Shown piece by piece: positions 47,700 through 56,113 of a stretch of 64,000 nt of DNA (positions are counted from its first letter, which is position 1; each line of letters begins with the position of its first letter). The notes under the pieces were generated by a model. That model was not told where the DNA came from, ran no database searches, and saw only the letters and a program-made list of their open reading frames with translations. This DNA is from Rugamonas rubra. Its GTDB lineage: Bacteria; Pseudomonadota; Gammaproteobacteria; Burkholderiales; Burkholderiaceae_D. The DNA is taken from contig NZ_FOTW01000022.1 of the NCBI RefSeq assembly GCF_900114705.1, positions 82,200-146,199 on the forward strand, in the 5' to 3' direction. The translations under genes were made by a program, and so were the position numbers.

Positions 47700-48908
47700 A
47701 TGAAACGTCGCACCCTACTCAAGGCCACGGCCGCGCTGCCCATGGCCGGCCTGGCCGGCCGGCTGTGGGCCGCGCCCGGCGCCGGCAACAGCCGCCTGCT
47801 GGTGGTCTTCCTGCGCGGCGGCTACGACGCGCTGAACCTGCTGGTCCCCGTCGCCAGCAAGTACTACTACGAGGCCCGGCCCAACATCGCCATCGCCGCG
47901 CCCGCCGCCGGCGGTGGCGGCGCGGCGCCGCCCAACCCGAACGCGGCGCTGCCGCTGGACGCCGACTGGGGCCTGCACCCGGCCTTGAGGGACAGCATCT
48001 ATCCGCTGTTCCAGCAGGGCCAGGCCGCCTTCATCCCCTTCGCCGGCACCGACGACATTTCGCGCAGCCACTTCGAGACGCAGGACACGATCGAGCTGGG
48101 CCAGGCGCCCGGCGCCGGCCGCGACTACCGCTCCGGCTTCCTCAACCGCCTGGCCGCCACCTTGGGCGGGCCTGCGCTGTCGTTCACCGACCAGTTGCCC
48201 TTGATTATGCAGGGCGGCCTGCAGGTGCCCAACATGACCTTGCGCAACCTGGCCAAGCCGGCCGTGGACCAGCGCCAGAGCGGCGTCATCAGCGCCATGT
48301 ACCAGGACACGGCGCTGGCCGCCCAGGTGCGCGAGGGTTTCAGCGTGCGCGCCGAGGTGCTGCGCGAGATGGCCGGCGAGATGGAGGCGGCCAGCCGCAA
48401 CGCCATCGCCGCCAAGGGCTTCGAGCTGGAGGCGCGGCGCATCGGCCGCTTGATGAAGGAGAAGTACCGCATCGGCTTCGTCGACGTCGGCGGCTGGGAC
48501 AGCCACGTCGGGCAGGGCGGCGCCAACGGCTACCTGGCCGACCGGCTGGGCGAGTTGGGGCGCGGCCTGGCCGCCTTCGCCCAGGAGATGGGCGGCGACT
48601 GGCGCGACACGGCGGTGGTGGTGGTCAGCGAGTTCGGCCGCACCTTCCGCGAGAATGGCAACCGCGGCACCGACCACGGCCACGGCAGCGCCTACTGGGT
48701 GCTGGGCGGCGCCGTCAAGGGCGGCCGCCTGGCCGGCGAGCAAAAGCGGGTCGAGGCGGCGACGCTGTTCCAGAACCGCGACCTGCCGGTGTTGAACGAG
48801 TACCGCGCCGTGTTCGGCGGCCTGTTCGCCCGCATGTACGGGCTGGGCAGCGCGCAGCTCGAGCAGGTCTTCGCCGGCGCCAAGGCGCGCGACATCGGCC
48901 TGCTCTAG
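47700..48908 (+). CDS. DUF1501 family exported protein
   Basis: 402 residues starting MKRRTLLKATAALPMAG, a Tat-like signal. The DUF1501 (sulfatase/alkaline-phosphatase-like) core shows LLVVFLRGGYDALNLLVP, the DVGGWDSH motif and VVVSEFGRT followed by GTDHGHG. Ligands for metal (Asp, His) are intact. No enzyme activity is established for the family. Co-transcription with the DUF1800 gene is likely. Confidence 0.88.
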   Translation: MKRRTLLKATAALPMAGLAGRLWAAPGAGNSRLLVVFLRGGYDALNLLVPVASKYYYEARPNIAIAAPAAGGGGAAPPNPNAALPLDADWGLHPALRDSIYPLFQQGQAAFIPFAGTDDISRSHFETQDTIELGQAPGAGRDYRSGFLNRLAATLGGPALSFTDQLPLIMQGGLQVPNMTLRNLAKPAVDQRQSGVISAMYQDTALAAQVREGFSVRAEVLREMAGEMEAASRNAIAAKGFELEARRIGRLMKEKYRIGFVDVGGWDSHVGQGGANGYLADRLGELGRGLAAFAQEMGGDWRDTAVVVVSEFGRTFRENGNRGTDHGHGSAYWVLGGAVKGGRLAGEQKRVEAATLFQNRDLPVLNEYRAVFGGLFARMYGLGSAQLEQVFAGAKARDIGLL

Positions 48909-48929
48909 GCGCGCGCTAGTTCACCACAC

Positions 48930-49991
48930 TCAGGCCGCCGCCAGCGCCGGGTAGTCGGTGTAGCCTTCCGCCGTGGCGTGGTAGAAGGTTTCCGCCTTCC
49001 AGGCGTTGAGCGGGGCGTCCAGTTGCAGGCGGCGCGGCAGGTCGGGGTTGGCGATGAAGGCCTTGCCGAAGGCCACCGCGTCGGCCGTGCCGGCGGCCAG
49101 CACCTGCTCGGCCTTGGCCTTGTCCATGCTCTCGTTGACGATATAGACACCGCCGAACTCGCGCTTGAGCAGCGGTCCCAGGCTGTCCTCGCCGAGCGCC
49201 TCGCGGGCGCAGATGAAGGCGATCTTGCGCTTGCCCAGCTCGCGCGCCACATGGCCGAAGGTGGCGACGGGGTTCGAGTCGCCCATGTCGTGGGCGTCGC
49301 GGCGCGGCGCCAGGTGCATGCCGACGCGGTCGGCGCCCCACACTTCGATGCAGGCGTCGGTGACTTCGAGCATCAGGCGGGCGCGGTTCTCGATGCTGCC
49401 GCCGTAGTTGTCGCTGCGCTGGTTGGTGCTGTCCTGCAGGAACTGGTCGAGCAGGTAGCCGTTGGCGCCGTGGATCTCGACGCCGTCGAAGCCGGCCAGC
49501 TTGGCGTTCTCGGCGCCCTTCCTGTAGGCGGCCACCACGCCGGCCAGCTCGGCCGTCTCCAGCGCGCGCGGCAGCGGGTAGTCGCGCTGCGGACGCAGCA
49601 GGCTGACGTGCCCCTTGGCGGCGATGGCGCTGGGCGCCACCGGCGCCTGGCCGTCGAGGAAGTCCGGGTCGGAGATGCGGCCGACGTGCCACAGCTGGGC
49701 GAAGATGCGGCCGCCGGCGGCGTGCACCGCCGCCGTCACCAGTTTCCAGCCGGCCACCTGCTCATCCGACCACAGGCCCGGCGTGTCGGCGTAGCCGACG
49801 CCCTGCGGCGTGACGGCGGTCGCCTCGCTGAGGATCAGGCCGGCGCTGGCGCGCTGCACATAGTATTCGGCCATCAGCGCGTTCGGCACGCGGCCGCCGC
49901 CGATGGCGCGGGCGCGCGTCAGCGGCGCCATGATGACGCGGTTTTTCAAGACGAGGTCGCCGATGGTGAGCGGATCGAACAGAGTTGCCAT
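48930..49991 (-). CDS. Old-yellow-enzyme family alkene reductase (NemA-like)
   Basis: 353 residues from ATG 49991, with AGGAAAA ahead. The FMN-binding barrel begins LFDPLTIGDLVLKNRVIMAPLTRARA. Active-site landmarks are AQLWHVGR, HGANGYLLDQFL (His/Asn pair for substrate) and DNYGGSIENRARL. It reduces activated C=C bonds or nitro compounds with NADPH in the cytoplasm. The ArsR regulator is just upstream in the same direction, so the pair is probably an electrophile-induced operon like NemR-NemA, although here with an ArsR-type regulator. Confidence 0.93.
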   Translation of the reverse strand: MATLFDPLTIGDLVLKNRVIMAPLTRARAIGGGRVPNALMAEYYVQRASAGLILSEATAVTPQGVGYADTPGLWSDEQVAGWKLVTAAVHAAGGRIFAQLWHVGRISDPDFLDGQAPVAPSAIAAKGHVSLLRPQRDYPLPRALETAELAGVVAAYRKGAENAKLAGFDGVEIHGANGYLLDQFLQDSTNQRSDNYGGSIENRARLMLEVTDACIEVWGADRVGMHLAPRRDAHDMGDSNPVATFGHVARELGKRKIAFICAREALGEDSLGPLLKREFGGVYIVNESMDKAKAEQVLAAGTADAVAFGKAFIANPDLPRRLQLDAPLNAWKAETFYHATAEGYTDYPALAAA

Positions 49992-50047
49992 GATAGTTTT
50001 CCTGTAAAAATTACCCCGGTCGTGCCGGTGGGGCGGGCCGCGTGTAA

Positions 50048-50344
50048 CTAGAGGCCCTGGTTCATGTGGTCGATGAAGGCCTGGATGGTTTCCTCGTTGC
50101 GGCTGAAGAAGGCCCATTGGCCGACGCGTTTGGAGCTGATCAATCCGGCCTTTTGCAGCGTCGCCAGGTGGGCCGACACGGTCGATTGCGACAAGCCGCA
50201 ACGACGGTCGATCAGCCCGGCGCAGACGCCCAGGTTGAGGCCGTGCTCCTGGTCGGAGAAGTACTGTTCCGGCTGCTTGAGCCAGGCCAGGATCTGCCGC
50301 CGCACGGGGTTGGCCAGCGCCTTGTGAATTGCATCGATGTCCAT
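50048..50344 (-). CDS. ArsR-family transcriptional repressor
   Basis: 98 residues. The winged helix has LSQSTVSAHLATLQKAGLISSKRVGQWAFFSRNEE as recognition helix and wing. Two Cys (in NLGVCAGLIDRRCGL) could act as redox or electrophile sensors; there is no ELCVCDL metal site, so metal sensing is not indicated. It precedes the OYE gene by 56 bp on the same strand. A palindrome covers its own -10 box, so autoregulation is likely. Confidence 0.85.
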   Translation of the reverse strand: MDIDAIHKALANPVRRQILAWLKQPEQYFSDQEHGLNLGVCAGLIDRRCGLSQSTVSAHLATLQKAGLISSKRVGQWAFFSRNEETIQAFIDHMNQGL

Positions 50345-50367
50345 CGGAAGTCCATTGTTTCGCTTCT

Positions 50368-50401
50368 ACCCGATATATGCATCGGGTTTCGGCAATTTCA
50401 A
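50368..50401 (-). promoter_or_regulatory. Promoter and operator of the arsR-OYE pair
   Basis: Reading leftward: -35 TTGAAA (50396-50401) and -10 TATATC (50372-50377), 18 bp apart. A palindrome ACCCGAT-N6-ATCGGGT (50368-50387) covers the -10 box. A second one, ATATCG-N8-CGATAT, lies upstream at 50401-50420. Binding there should block transcription. Confidence 0.6.
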
Positions 50402-50574
50402 TATCGGTATACTACGATATAAATAAAATTCCCGCTGGCGGCCGCATACAACGGCGGCCGGGCGGGGCGGGGCTCGCACAGGAGAGGCGCATTATCGCCC
50501 AGGTGGCGGCGCCGGTGGGGCCGTGCCCGGCGGGAATGTTGCATGGCTGGTATCATGGCGGCTCTTTTGCGCGC

Positions 50575-50622
50575 GCGGGGACGACCCCGCCACGAAGCGG
50601 GCTTGGCGGGGACGACCCCGCC
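50575..50622 (+). ncRNA. Guanidine-II riboswitch (mini-ykkC)
   Basis: Two hairpins with ACGA tetraloops: GCGGGG/CCCCGC (50575-50590) and GGCGGGG/CCCCGCC (50605-50622), joined by a 14-nt linker. This is the guanidine-II signature (paired stem-loops with ACGR loops). The ribosome site GAAGGAG (50626-50632) starts 4 nt after the second stem, and the SMR gene begins at 50639. Guanidinium binding would free the ribosome site and raise exporter synthesis. Confidence 0.9.
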
Positions 50623-50638
50623 GTTGAAGGAGAAACAT

Positions 50639-50956
50639 ATGACTTGGATCATCCTGGTGCTGGCCGGCTTGTTGGAGGTGGCGTGGGCCGTCGGCCTCAA
50701 ATACACCGAGGGCTTCACCCGCCCGCTGCCGACGGCGTTGACCTTGGCGGCCATGGCCGGCAGCATCGGCCTGCTCGGCCTGGCGCTGCGCCATTTGCCG
50801 CTGGGCACAGCCTACGCGATCTGGACCGGCATCGGCACCGTCGGCACCGTCATCTTCGGCATCGCGGTGCTGGGCGAGGCCGCCAACCCCTTGCGGCTGT
50901 TGTGCATCGGCATGATCGTCGGCGGCATCGTCGGCCTCAAGCTGAGCACCGTCTGA
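50639..50956 (+). CDS. gdx: SMR-family guanidinium exporter (SugE/Gdx)
   Basis: 105 residues with four membrane helices. The SMR core Glu lies in helix 1 (LAGLLEVAWAVGLKYTEG), and the Gdx/SugE-type pattern IWTGIGTVGTVIFGI is in helix 3. Start ATG 50639 has a strong GAAGGAG; the longer frame upstream runs through the riboswitch and is not coding. The guanidine riboswitch ahead makes guanidinium/proton antiport the best functional call. Confidence 0.92.
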   Translation: MTWIILVLAGLLEVAWAVGLKYTEGFTRPLPTALTLAAMAGSIGLLGLALRHLPLGTAYAIWTGIGTVGTVIFGIAVLGEAANPLRLLCIGMIVGGIVGLKLSTV

Positions 50957-50979
50957 GTGGCGGCTGCGGGCGCGCCGGC

Positions 50980-51753
50980 TCAGCGCTCGCCGGCCCAGCG
51001 CTGGTGGATGCGCGCCAGCTCGCCGCTGGCGTTGAGCTTGTGCAGGGCCAGCTCGATCTGGCGGGCGGCGGCCGGGTCGGCCCGCTTGCCGATCCAAAAG
51101 TAGATCGGCTCCTCGCGCAGCACCACCGGCAGGATGCGCACCTGCCCGCGCAGGCCCTGCTGGCGCACGATCCAGTTCAGCGTCAACTCGTTCATGTAGA
51201 AGAAGCGGCCGTGGCCGGCGATGATCTTGCGCAGGTTGACGGCGTTGTCGCCGGTGCTGTCGTCGACCTCCAGGCCGAGCGCGCGCAGCTGCGCGGCGTA
51301 GCCGGCGCCGCGCGAGGTGGTGACGATGGGTTTGAGCTTGAGCAGGTCGTCGAAGTTGTTGACCTCGGCCTTGTCGCCGGCGGCGGCGGCCAGCTTGTGG
51401 CGGGCCAGGTACAGCGGCTTGCCGACCCGGTTGGCGATCTGGCGCCGCCTGGGCGTGTCGAGCAGCGCGCAGGCGCAGTCGAGCTCGCCGGACTCCAGGC
51501 TTTGTTCGATCATCGGCACCGAGCGGAAGTCGTCCTGGCCGGTGAAGCGCAGCTGCGGCGCCAGCCTTTCGATCGCCGCCAGGATGTCCGGGCAGATGCC
51601 GGCCGGGCGGCCGTTGCGCCGCGTCCATTTCGGCGGCAGGCTCTCCTGCGCCATCACGCGCAAGGTCGTCACCGGCTCGGCGGCGGCGTGCGCCGCCGGC
51701 GCGCCCGTGCCCGCGCCGGCCACGGCGAGCAGCAGCATCACTAGCTTGTTCAT
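50980..51753 (-). CDS. Periplasmic solute-binding protein (SBP_bac_3-like)
   Basis: 257 residues from the second of two adjacent ATGs (GGAG 6 nt ahead); starts at 51756 or 51768 are also possible. Signal peptide to about residue 24 (ending AHA). It has the type-II amino-acid/polar-ligand binding fold with LRVMAQESLPPKW, GICPDILAAIERLAPQLRF and ALLDTPRRRQIANRV. There is no ABC permease nearby, so it may be an orphan or a sensor-linked protein. It contains two Cys (ELDCACALL) that could form a disulfide. Confidence 0.8.
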   Translation of the reverse strand: MNKLVMLLLAVAGAGTGAPAAHAAAEPVTTLRVMAQESLPPKWTRRNGRPAGICPDILAAIERLAPQLRFTGQDDFRSVPMIEQSLESGELDCACALLDTPRRRQIANRVGKPLYLARHKLAAAAGDKAEVNNFDDLLKLKPIVTTSRGAGYAAQLRALGLEVDDSTGDNAVNLRKIIAGHGRFFYMNELTLNWIVRQQGLRGQVRILPVVLREEPIYFWIGKRADPAAARQIELALHKLNASGELARIHQRWAGER

Positions 51754-51828
51754 CATAGTCTCCTGCACGTGATTCTAGCGGGATAGACCGGGCCGCGCCA
51801 GAGGCCGTCGGCGCGTTGGCGCGACGGA

Positions 51829-52788
51829 TCAGAAGTCCGGATTGGCGCGCGCCAGGTAGAACCACTCGCTGTTGGCCTTGGCGCCGCTGTCGGGGAACAG
51901 GATCAGCCCGTCGAACTCGGCCAGCACGGCCGTGCCGTCGGCGCGGCGGCCGATCTCGTCGCCCTGGCGCAGGCGGTCGAAGCTGGACCAGACGCGGCTG
52001 AATTGGTCGTCGATGTGTTGCTTATCGTGCACAACGACCATGCTCAGCGCCTCCATCCGCGCCGGCTCGACCGGCGCCGGCGCCGCCTCGTCGACCAGGC
52101 CGAGGAAGGCCAGGGTGTTGCGGATGGCACGGTAGGCCACCTCGGGCGCCCGCGGGTCGGCGTGCTGGCCGCACTCCAACGTCAGCGCGTAGCCGCCGGT
52201 CGAGCGCATGTATTCGGTGGTGCCGACGCCGTAGCGCAGCACGGTGTCGAGCTGGCTGTCGTCGCGCAGGCGGCGCTGCACGCCGGCGCCGTAGGTGGCC
52301 AGCCAGCCGTCGACGAAGCGGCGCACGCCGAGCCGGCGCGCCAGCGCGCGCTCCTGCGCGGCGTGGCCGAAGGGCTGCAGCGGGCCGTCGTTGTCGCGCG
52401 GGCCGACCATGACGAAGGGCTCGCTGGCGGCGTTGAAGGAGTGCAGGTCGAGCAGCACGTCGTGGCCGGCCAGCAGCGGGCACAGCCAGTTGGCGACGCG
52501 GTCCTCGAAGTCCTGCGGCGCGGCGTTGGGGAACAGGTTGCGGTTCAGGTTGCGCTCGCCGCTGCGTTCGCCCTTGGCGTAGGCCAGCGGATTGGCCACC
52601 GGCACGAAGGTGACGCTGCCGGCGGCCAGGCGCAGCGCGCCCGCGTCCAGCTCGGCCATGACGCGGCCGATGCCCCGGGTGCCGCAGGTCTCGTTGCCGT
52701 GCACGGCGCCGAGCACGATCAGGCGCGGGCCGGCGCCCAGGCCGCTGTAGTTGACGGATTTGAATTGCAGTTGGTGCTGATCGCTCAT
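51829..52788 (-). CDS. Aspartoacylase/succinylglutamate desuccinylase family metallohydrolase
   Basis: 319 residues from ATG 52788 (an upstream frame to 52836 is unlikely). Zinc ligands are visible in GAVHGNETCGT (His and Glu) and DLHSF (His), followed by RNLNRNLFP. The C-terminal part looks like the small beta domain of AstE/AspA proteins, with WFYLARANPDF. These enzymes cleave N-acyl amino acids; the exact substrate is unknown. It is not in an arginine-catabolism cluster, so AstE function is not assumed. Confidence 0.82.
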   Translation of the reverse strand: MSDQHQLQFKSVNYSGLGAGPRLIVLGAVHGNETCGTRGIGRVMAELDAGALRLAAGSVTFVPVANPLAYAKGERSGERNLNRNLFPNAAPQDFEDRVANWLCPLLAGHDVLLDLHSFNAASEPFVMVGPRDNDGPLQPFGHAAQERALARRLGVRRFVDGWLATYGAGVQRRLRDDSQLDTVLRYGVGTTEYMRSTGGYALTLECGQHADPRAPEVAYRAIRNTLAFLGLVDEAAPAPVEPARMEALSMVVVHDKQHIDDQFSRVWSSFDRLRQGDEIGRRADGTAVLAEFDGLILFPDSGAKANSEWFYLARANPDF

Positions 52789-52888
52789 GGCTGTCCTTGG
52801 CTGGGGTAGGGCCGGCGCGGTTTGGCCGCGCGGCAACGTCGGCCGATATTCTAGCCGCTGCGCCGCGCGCCGGGCTGGCGGCGGGCGC

Positions 52889-53359
52889 CTAGCGCTGCAT
52901 TTCGATCACGTCGAACGGCGACTGCATGGTGTGGAGGAAGGCCATCAGGCTGCGGGCGCGCTCGGCGCCGTCCTGGGCGCGGCTGGCGGCGATCTCGGCG
53001 CGCAGGCCGGGCAACACCTCGACCACGTGCGGGCTGGCGTCGTAGGCGGCGATCAACAGGGCGGCCAGCTCGCCGGCGCGGCCGCGGTTGTTGCGCATGC
53101 GCTCCTCGAGGATGGCGAAGAGGGCGCGCTGCATGCGCGGCGTCGGGTTGTGGATGTAGCCGAACACCAGCGGCGTGTTGGCGATCGCCTCGCACAGCAG
53201 CTGCTCCATACGCTCGGGCTTGACGTCGGAGGCGATGTCGAAATAGGCGCCGTTCCAGCGCGTGCGCTCGTACGGGTGGCCGGGCGGGAAGGAGTCGGCG
53301 GTGTCGAAGCCGCAAATGCGGCTCAGATACTTGAGCCAGGCGATGAAGGTGGAGGTCAT
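52889..53359 (-). CDS. Conserved-looking protein of unknown function
   Basis: 156 residues, predicted mostly helical, cytoplasmic, no signal peptide or membrane segment. Starts MTSTFIAWLKYLSRICGFDTADSFPPGHPYERTRWNGAYF. Codon use matches its neighbours, which supports a real gene. I do not recognise the family. It lies 53 bp from the aspartoacylase gene in the same direction, and the gene after it (acylase) is divergent. Confidence 0.6.
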   Translation of the reverse strand: MTSTFIAWLKYLSRICGFDTADSFPPGHPYERTRWNGAYFDIASDVKPERMEQLLCEAIANTPLVFGYIHNPTPRMQRALFAILEERMRNNRGRAGELAALLIAAYDASPHVVEVLPGLRAEIAASRAQDGAERARSLMAFLHTMQSPFDVIEMQR

Positions 53360-53526
53360 GCGCCATTTTATCCGCAGATCGCGGCGGCCGCAGCGGTCGA
53401 TGCGGGGCGGGGTGGCGCGCCGCGCTCCATTGGGTGGCGCCGGGTGGTTCTTTTTGAATAGTTATGGATAATAAATGCTTAATTTGCAATTCTCATCGCT
53501 CTTTCCCCACCACAAGCGAGCCTGTC

Positions 53527-55998
53527 ATGACATTTTCCGCTTCACCCGTGTTCCCGTCGCGCCGCCTGGGCGCCGCCGGCCTGGCCGCCCTGGCGCTGGC
53601 CTTGACCGCCGGCTGCAGCGGCGGCGGTAGCAACAACGGCGGCGCCACCGACGGCCAGGTCAGCCCGCCGCCGCCGGCGCCCGTGTTCGCGGCGGAGATC
53701 CGCCGCACCGGCTTCGGCGTGCCGCACATCAAGGCCGGCGACGAGGCCGGCCTGGGCTACGGCATCGGCTACGCCTACGCCGAGGACAACATCTGCCTGC
53801 TGGCCGGCCACATCGCCACCGTCAACGGCGAGCGCGCCAAGTACTTCGGCGCCGCCGGCGCCACCGGCATGACCGGCGCGGCCAACGTGCAGAGCGACTT
53901 CTACTTCCGCCTTGTCAACGACGCCGACGCCGTCGCCGTCGCGCTGAAGGCGCAGCCGGCCGAGATCCTGGCGCTGCTCAAGGGCTACGTGGCCGGCTAC
54001 AACCGCTATCTGGAGCAGACCGGCGCGGCCAACCTGGCCGACGAGTGCAAGGGCCAGCCGTGGGTGCGCAAGCTGGCCGAGGCGGACATGGTCAAGTTGG
54101 TGCGCGGCTACGCCGCGGTCGGCGGCGTCGGCCAGTTCGTCGAGGCGATCAGCGGCGCCCAGCCCGGCGGCCCCTTGCCGCGCGCGGGCGTGCGCGCCAG
54201 CGGGCCGATCGGGCCGCCGGTCGCGCCGGTGCAGGAGGTGGCGCGCAATCCGATGACGCCCGAGTACTGGACGCGGCTGCACGCGCGCAGCGGCAGCAAC
54301 GCCGTGGCGCTGGGCAGGGACGGCAGCGACAACGGCCAGGGCCTGCTGCTGGGCAATTCGCACTTCCCCTGGTCGGGGCCGCTGCGCTTCTACCAGATGC
54401 ACCTGACCATCCCGGGCAAGCTCGACGTCATGGGCGCCTCGCTCGCCGGCCTGCCGCTGGTCAACATCGGCTTCAACCAGAACGTCGCCTGGGGCCACAC
54501 CGTCAACACCTCGGCCCACTTCACCGTGTTCCAGCTGCAACTGGACCCGGCCGACCCGACCAAGTACCTGGTCGACGGCAAGAGCCGCAGCATGCTGCGC
54601 AAGCGCCTGAGCATCGACGTGCTGGGCGCCGACGGCGTGCTGCGCAGCGAGTCGCGCGAGCTGTATGTCAGCGACTTCGGCAACCTGGTGCAGATCCCCG
54701 GCATGCTCGAGTGGAAGAACGGCGTCGCCTACGCCGTGCGCGACGCCAACCTGGACAACCACCGCATGATGGAGCAGTGGTACGCGATCAACCGCGCCGG
54801 CAGCGCGGCGGAGTTGAAGAGCGCCGTGCTGCGCCTCACCGGGCTGCCATGGGTCAACACGCTGGCGGCCGACAAGGACGGCAACGCGCTGTTCCTCGAC
54901 GTCACCGTGGTGCCCAACGTGTCGAGCGCGCAACAGGCCAGCTGTGTGCCGGCCCCCTACAAGGCGCTGGCCGCGTACGGCCTGTTCGTGCTCGACGGCA
55001 GCAAGGCCGCCTGCGACTGGGCGCTCGACCCGGCCGCCGCCCAGCCCGGCATTTTCGCCGCCGCCAAGCTGCCAGCGCTGAGCCGTGGCGACTTCGTGCA
55101 GAACTCCAACGACAGCGCCTGGTTCAGCAACCCGGAGCAGCCGCTGGTCGGCTTCCCCGCCATCGTCAGCGTCGAGGGTATCGCGCTCAGCGGCCGCGCC
55201 CGCCTCGGCATCAGCCAGTTGCAGGCGCGCCTGGCCGGCAGCGACGGCCTGGCCGGCAAGCGCATGTCGATGGCGCAGATGCAGGACATGGTGCTCAACA
55301 ACCGGGTCTACCACGCCGAGCACACGGTCGACGACCTGCTGCGCCTGTGCGCCGGCGGCAAAACCGCGCTGGCCGACGACGGCAGCTCGGTCGACCTGAC
55401 CCAGGCCTGCGCCAAGCTGGCCGCCTGGGACCGCCACGCCAACCTGGACGCCAACCTGGGCCTGGTCTACTTCGCCGGCACCTGGGACCGCATCGGCGGC
55501 GACGACAGCGTGTGGGCGGTGCCCTTCGACCCGGCCGATCCGGTGCGCACGCCGCGCGGCCTGAAGGTCGCCGACACCTTGGTGGCGGCCACGGTGCGCG
55601 CGGCGCTGGCCTCGTCGGTGCGCGACGCCAACAGCCAGGGCTGGGCGGCCGACGCCACCTGGGGCTCGATCCAAGTGGCCAAGCGGGGCGGCAGGAACAT
55701 CCCGATCCACGGCGCCGCCGACCAGTACGGCGTCTACAACGCCATCGGCAGCGCGCCCGACGGCAAGGGCTTGCGCGACGTGACCGAGGGCACCAGCTAT
55801 CTGCAGGTGGTCGGCTTCGACAAAAACGGACCACAGGCGCAGGCCGTGCTGAGCTACTCGCAGTCGACCCACGCCAAGTCGCCGTACTTCGCCGACCAGA
55901 CCGAGCGCTTCTCGCAGAAGGCCTGGATCACCCAGGCCTACACCGAGGCGCAGATCACCGCCGATCCGGCCTACAGCAGCAAGAAAATCGCCGAGTAG
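53527..55998 (+). CDS. Penicillin/acyl-homoserine-lactone acylase family lipoprotein (Ntn hydrolase)
   Basis: 823 residues from ATG 53527. Signal with a lipobox (LTAGC), then a Gly/Asn/Pro-rich spacer. The S45 fold begins with RTGFGVPHIKAGDEAGLGYGIGYAYAEDN (alpha chain). Autocleavage should occur before Ser257 in ARSGSNAVALG, releasing the beta chain with Ser as nucleophile. Typical downstream blocks GNSHFPW and NIGFNQNVAWGHTVN are present. Family members include penicillin acylase, aculeacin acylase and PvdQ/QuiP-type AHL acylases; substrate specificity cannot be read here. An outer-membrane or periplasmic location is likely. Confidence 0.88.
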   Translation: MTFSASPVFPSRRLGAAGLAALALALTAGCSGGGSNNGGATDGQVSPPPPAPVFAAEIRRTGFGVPHIKAGDEAGLGYGIGYAYAEDNICLLAGHIATVNGERAKYFGAAGATGMTGAANVQSDFYFRLVNDADAVAVALKAQPAEILALLKGYVAGYNRYLEQTGAANLADECKGQPWVRKLAEADMVKLVRGYAAVGGVGQFVEAISGAQPGGPLPRAGVRASGPIGPPVAPVQEVARNPMTPEYWTRLHARSGSNAVALGRDGSDNGQGLLLGNSHFPWSGPLRFYQMHLTIPGKLDVMGASLAGLPLVNIGFNQNVAWGHTVNTSAHFTVFQLQLDPADPTKYLVDGKSRSMLRKRLSIDVLGADGVLRSESRELYVSDFGNLVQIPGMLEWKNGVAYAVRDANLDNHRMMEQWYAINRAGSAAELKSAVLRLTGLPWVNTLAADKDGNALFLDVTVVPNVSSAQQASCVPAPYKALAAYGLFVLDGSKAACDWALDPAAAQPGIFAAAKLPALSRGDFVQNSNDSAWFSNPEQPLVGFPAIVSVEGIALSGRARLGISQLQARLAGSDGLAGKRMSMAQMQDMVLNNRVYHAEHTVDDLLRLCAGGKTALADDGSSVDLTQACAKLAAWDRHANLDANLGLVYFAGTWDRIGGDDSVWAVPFDPADPVRTPRGLKVADTLVAATVRAALASSVRDANSQGWAADATWGSIQVAKRGGRNIPIHGAADQYGVYNAIGSAPDGKGLRDVTEGTSYLQVVGFDKNGPQAQAVLSYSQSTHAKSPYFADQTERFSQKAWITQAYTEAQITADPAYSSKKIAE

Positions 55999-56113
55999 GG
56001 GGCGGGCGGGCCGGCGTCTCGTCGCCGGTCCGCGCCTCCCGCCGTTTGTATTGCTTGTTGACGACACCAGTCAGCGCCGGAACGATGGAAGCGCCGTGCA
56101 TGGAGTTTGGCGA

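Noticed and set aside
50543..50638. Longer start for the SMR exporter
   Set aside because: The added codons lie within the riboswitch hairpins and would be absent from the SMR family.
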